DNA of 64,000 nucleotides from Dichotomocladium elegans. Taxonomy: Eukaryota; Mucoromycota; Mucoromycetes; Mucorales; Lichtheimiaceae. The stretch lies in contig JAIXMN010000024.1 of NCBI GenBank assembly GCA_025716815.1, forward strand, positions 62,001 through 126,000. The letters are read 5' to 3'. A model generated the notes under the pieces. That model was not told where the DNA came from. It saw nothing but the letters and a program-made list of their open reading frames with translations, and made no database searches. The translations under genes and the position numbers were made by a program. Positions 59,919 to 64,000 of the stretch are shown piece after piece. Position 1 is the stretch's first letter. Each line of letters starts with the position of its first letter.

Positions 59919-61351
59919 TCATGCGCCATGTTCTGAATTGATCGAGTTTGGCGATGGAGGAAAATAGACCAAGGAGGATCGATGATGATTGAGCATAGTA
60001 TCCGACGGAACCCGTGTATGATATTCACCTGGAATGCCCTGCACATCTCGGGAACTGGATGACTGCGGCTGCAAAAACTGGGTCCATGGCCGTCGATGCA
60101 GGGTTCCAGCCACAACAGCATCATAGTATGCTTTGTCTCGGCCAACATCCATAGGACGTACCCCACTGCCTTTTCCCTCAAGTGCATCCATTGCTTGTTG
60201 TCTGGACATTTCGCGGAACGTTCTGTCGGGGATACCACCAAACGGCATGGGCGGACGGGTGTGCGAGTGGTGTGCCTCCTCTCGTTTCTCCTTATTCTCC
60301 TTTACGGCGACGGGCACCGGGGAGGAAGACGGTGGTAAGGTCTCCGATGGTAAACGAAACTCGCTCAGAAGCTTTTCGTAATCGCCATCTTCTTCATCTC
60401 CATGCTTCACATGATCATCCAGGCCGCTTTCGTTGTAGAAGATATTAAGTTTCTCAATATCTGGGATGGTGGCGCTAGTTCTCTGCCGACGCTCAATGAG
60501 TGAGAGGCGTTTTTCCGCCTGCTGGCCACCAGCAGAAGGAGTAGATGCTTCAATTGATGAGAGTCTGAACTTAGGGTCGGGCGTAGCTGCTCCACGAACC
60601 CTGTTCGATGAGGTGCACGAACTAGCATCGTCTTGCTCATCTTTCTTGTGAAGATCGCTTATAGATGAAGGGCTTGATGAATACTGTTGCTCGATGTCTA
60701 GCGAAAGGCGCAACGCGCGCGATGGGCCAATAGTACTTGCTTTCTGTTTTAGGGGAAGTGGCAAGGATTCTTGGTGTTCTTCTTTGTGAAATAAGGGTGA
60801 AGATGACGATGGCCAGGGTGTAGAACTATCTACTGTCATACTGCGGGACCTTTCTTTCATCGCGTGTCGAGGCGGAGGAGACAGGGCGGAGAGTGGAGTT
60901 GCAGCCTGCAAAGGGAATGGCCTATCCTTCGAAGGTCGTTGAATTGTGCTCATTGCTGCGGAGAGGTTAGTAGCGCGAATTTTACTTAACACTTATCCCT
61001 ACCTAAAGCATCTTCTTGCAGATCGGACTCGAGTAAGATACCTAGAGGTTCTAGAGGTGATCGTGGCCCTGCGATGGACAAAGGAGGGGAGGGGGCGTCC
61101 AGCTCGAGCTTTTCGATCAGTGGGAATTCTAACTTGCTTTTTGGACGTTTCAATTTGGATACGAATCCAAAACAAGCTGTCCAGCGTATAAAGCGTTTAC
61201 TATTGCTAGGGGAAATGGCGGTGTTGTTGGTTGGGGTGACATCAGCAAACAATGGACAGTTGTCATTGCTCGATGGCCGCAACAATTGTGTCGGGGTCTT
61301 CCGTCGTCTTATGCTTGCAAATGAACCCACTTCTTCAGGCATGGCGCGCAA
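59919..61351 (-). CDS. Hypothetical Ser/Pro-rich disordered protein
   Basis: Two exons joined across a short intron (about 61003-60955), reading LQEDALAMSTIQRPSK, give about 455 aa from Met 61351 or 61342. The N-terminus has SIRRRKTPTQLLRPS, basic and possibly phosphorylated. The rest is Ser/Pro/Glu-rich with several short conserved-looking blocks: NIFYNESGLDDHVKHGDEE, YEKLLSEFRLPSE, PPMPFGGIPDRTFREMS and AYYDAVVAGTLHRRPW. No domain was recognised. The length of open frame and a clean intron support a gene; function is unknown. It converges with SCO1. Confidence 0.6.
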
Positions 61352-62944
61352 TTGTCCGGAGGTGCTTCGTATATATCTGCGTGTGCGTGGTTGATGCTGT
61401 AATTTCTATGCTGAGATTTTTTACGGTAGATTTTCGCTGTCTTTACAAATATCACAGAGAAAGGTATTGGGGGTATATATGAGAGAGAGAAAGAGAGAGA
61501 TTTAAAAGCTTAGCGTGTGCTTTTTTGTTTAAAGGATTAAGGAGGTGATAGGAAAAGCAGAGATCAATACAATGTTTCCTCGGATATGCCCCGTTTCCGT
61601 TAATACACTTGCTGCACAAGCCTTGCCAACTTTTTTCTTCTTTTTTAAGTATGACTTGTCAAAAAGCCTTCCTCTCGACATGCCCCTTGTTTTCCCTTAA
61701 GATTCGCCTCTTACAGTTGCTCTGTCATACTTTACCCACTTCTCCCATGCTCCCACTTATATTCTTCGTATATTTCTTCTGGCTTCTGAATGTGGGGGAG
61801 CGAAAAGGTTATAAATTACATGCAGCACCGTCATGGGGGGGGATAAAGTACATGCGGCCTATGAATATTAAGAGTGCTAAGTATGGCAGACATTTCACCT
61901 TCCCCTACCTCCTCGTTTATATTGATCGCGCATCCTGCTGCAGCGGCCCAGGTACCATTAGATGAGTTACGGATATATTTGACAGGATACCCTATGTCAC
62001 TGCTATGTTCCACGCTGAAATAAGAACGAAAACGGGTATAATCGAGAAAAGAGAGAACCGAGTGAAATACGGAGGGAAATAAAACATGCACCGATGCAAC
62101 TGTGGATCCATTTACAAGGCAATAGGATCGGCAAAATGACACATATAAACATATTGCCATGTATCAATATGCCTGTATGAAGTCCATTGTGCCGCTGATG
62201 CTTGCCGCCTAATTATCCCTTCCTGATATGTGGAATGCCTTTTGTTGCTGTTTCAAGAATGAATTGAAACATCCGCCTGGCCTTATACTACGTTTCGAAA
62301 GTGAGAAACCTCCAAAAGGAGGCAAGGACCCAACTTGCAATAATACGGGAGTTGAGATATTCATCGAGATTAACCTGCCAAGAATATTCGCCTACTACAA
62401 TGCGCAACGTTGTATCGGACACTAACTTCTATCTCCCTCTTGTCAAACGAACTAAATCCTAATTATTTGTACGCAATACCATAAACAGCATTTTACGCAC
62501 GCCGCCTCGTATTTTTCTCCTTTCCTTTTTAACTTCCCTAGCATGACTATTCGCACCCGATCAGCAACTTTAACTATCCAATACAGTATATGGCAATGAA
62601 CCTGGCTGAACTGCACAACATCTCCCCCGTTTAGCCCTGTTTATTTTTTTATTTTTTTTGCAGAATATATAACTTTAGTCTGTCAAAAGAGGTGCAAACA
62701 TGAGGACTTCTAATGATCCACCACTCCGGTGGATATATGTCATTCGCAACGTCTGCTAACTTTTAAGGGACAACAATGCAGAAATTTTCGGGATCATATA
62801 AAGCATACACTATTTCCGGAATCGCAGGATCACAAAAATAAATTCGATTTGCCCAGAACACGCGTGATGGCAAATCGAATATCACATCCATCCACCGGAA
62901 GAGGACGCTTGGTAAATCCATCTCTTCCTTTTGACTCTTTCTCT
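61352..62944. other. Intergenic 1.6 kb, no gene seen
   Basis: Pyrimidine-rich and AT-rich DNA with a GA repeat at about 61481-61500 just upstream of the hypothetical gene. Only short unsupported frames. Confidence 0.45.
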
Positions 62945-64000
62945 TTTATACGCTTTTACATTCTGAAATGAGCAACCTATTTCATTACGAAGATGGCCAG
63001 GTCATAACGTTGATGACATTGGCTGTTCTGAACCTATGGACTATCTGGTTGATGAAGAAATGTACTCTGCAATCCGTTTGTTCCCGCACTGACTATATGC
63101 GTAGCATACGTATTTGCAAAGATAGCTCTGATCTTACTACCACAGACATTCCCAAGCGAAAGGATACACATACAGTATCTTGATGAAAGAAGCGGGGATC
63201 AAGCACAGTTACACGGCGTGCACTGACCAAGGCAAAGTCGGATTTTTCAAACGGATATTTCAGAAGGCCTTGAGTGCATCATCAGCTGCAAAACAGCTAC
63301 GAATCTATGTTTGTTCAGCCCAGCGATGGATGTTACAGTACGTGAAAGACCCTGAAAGCATCTTTAAGAAATCTTGCGCGACGGGTCGTTCGCGTATTCT
63401 CAATGAAGAGCATAAAAGCGCTATTTTAGAATGCGTTGATAAAAATGCATCCATTGCCCGAAAGCAGTAGATGGGGAAACTGCTCTAGATATTTGAGGGC
63501 CTTCAAGTCTCGAAAACGACGCTCTATCGATTTATGAAAAACAAATGCCACCTGCCATTGAAAATAACTCGCTTTCGACCTGTAGACTGATTGGATGCGC
63601 AGATTGGACATGACCGACATAGACGTTAGAAAGAAAACTGCGTTTTTCTTTATGAATCTGGATTTTATATTAACGTGAAGCGCAGAATGCTATGGCCCAA
63701 GCAAGGGATTCCGGCAGTGGTTACAGCACCAAAGACAAGAGTAAAGACAACTACAATCTTGGAAGCAATCTCAACATCCGACATCATCAAATTGTAGCTT
63801 GAGACTCCCGCAGCCACCAACCAAGGAAAGAAAAGAGGCAGGTCAATTTGAAGTTGCGAGCAGAGGAACTGTAGCTGGACATTATCTCAGCTTCCTTAAG
63901 GCTACAATAAACGAGAAGGGTAAGTATGAACATATGAAAGGCCATTATTTGGTAATGGATATTGGACCTATCCATAAGGCTAAGGATATCTCTAAATATG
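62945..64000 (+). mobile_element. Tc1/mariner-like DDE transposase copy, degraded (copy 5; runs to window end)
   Basis: This is the longest copy of the family. MSNLFHYEDGQ starts at 62968. After an insertion it reads IPKRKDTH, then MKEAGIKHSYTACTDQGKVG, a helix-turn-helix part (AAKQLRIYVCSAQRWMLQYV), CATGRSRILNEEHKSAILEC, and then in shifted frames ESGFYINVKRRMLWPKQGIP, TTTILEAISTSDIIKL, GTVAGHYLSFLKATINEKGK and MKGHYLVMDIGPIHKAKD. These are the DDE-core motifs, with the second Asp in VMDIGPIH. Several stops and frameshifts mean it cannot encode an active enzyme as read. The 3' end is outside the window. Confidence 0.75.

Overview
This is nuclear DNA of a filamentous fungus, most likely an early-diverging Mucoromycota (Mucorales-like) species; the genus cannot be fixed from sequence alone. 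The evidence is intron-rich eukaryotic genes with short introns (about 50-100 nt), polyglutamine-rich transcription factors, fungal-only families (Ssk1, Prm10/ThrE, Ham1-like, ERT1/AcuK-like) beside genes that are usual in animals and early fungi (PSMD5, TRAPPC13), and decayed transposons of several classes.

Layout. 0-4.3 kb: a PSMD5-like proteasome-base chaperone (runs off the left edge) and a ThrE/Prm10 membrane protein, both on minus. 6-10.5 kb: a Yap-like bZIP factor, mitoribosomal protein mL57 and an Nrg1-like two-finger C2H2 factor. 10.5-13.9 kb: decayed transposon and LINE sequence. 13.9-18.3 kb: a SAP/PINIT/SP-RING SUMO ligase and poly(A) polymerase. 18.7-21.1 kb: a PIF/Harbinger relic beside a secreted aspartic protease. 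21.5-27 kb: gene-poor, with LINE-like and other broken frames. 27-35 kb: an SR protein built from microexons, a conserved membrane-anchored unknown protein, a G-protein beta subunit and the U3 snoRNP protein Utp21. 35-42.4 kb: a tail-anchored acyl-CoA-binding protein, TRAPPC13 and a Ham1-like BPI-fold protein. 42.4-44.5 kb: Helitron and DDE-transposon relics. 44.5-50.8 kb: proteasome beta2 (PUP1), HIS1 divergent from an ERT1/AcuK-like PAS protein that lacks a visible zinc cluster, and a Q-rich hypothetical. 52.5-56.6 kb: an Ssk1-type response regulator fused to a degenerate membrane histidine-kinase region. 57.6-61.4 kb: a transposase relic, SCO1 and an unknown protein. 63-64 kb: another transposase copy.

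The genes are not an operon or biosynthetic cluster. Most are housekeeping genes for proteasome assembly, rRNA and mRNA processing, translation, trafficking and mitochondrial copper delivery, mixed with signalling components (G beta, Ssk1) and transcription factors. The most informative features are in gene architecture. The SR protein has exons of 7, 10, 12 and 18 nt, HIS1 has a 12-nt exon, and the G-beta gene has a frame-neutral GC-AG intron. The Ssk1 orthologue still carries a pseudo-kinase in which the phospho-acceptor His is replaced by Gln. No CRISPR array, rRNA or convincing tRNA gene was seen. Splice sites were assigned by eye from consensus and reading frame; where exon lengths are given they sum to an open frame.
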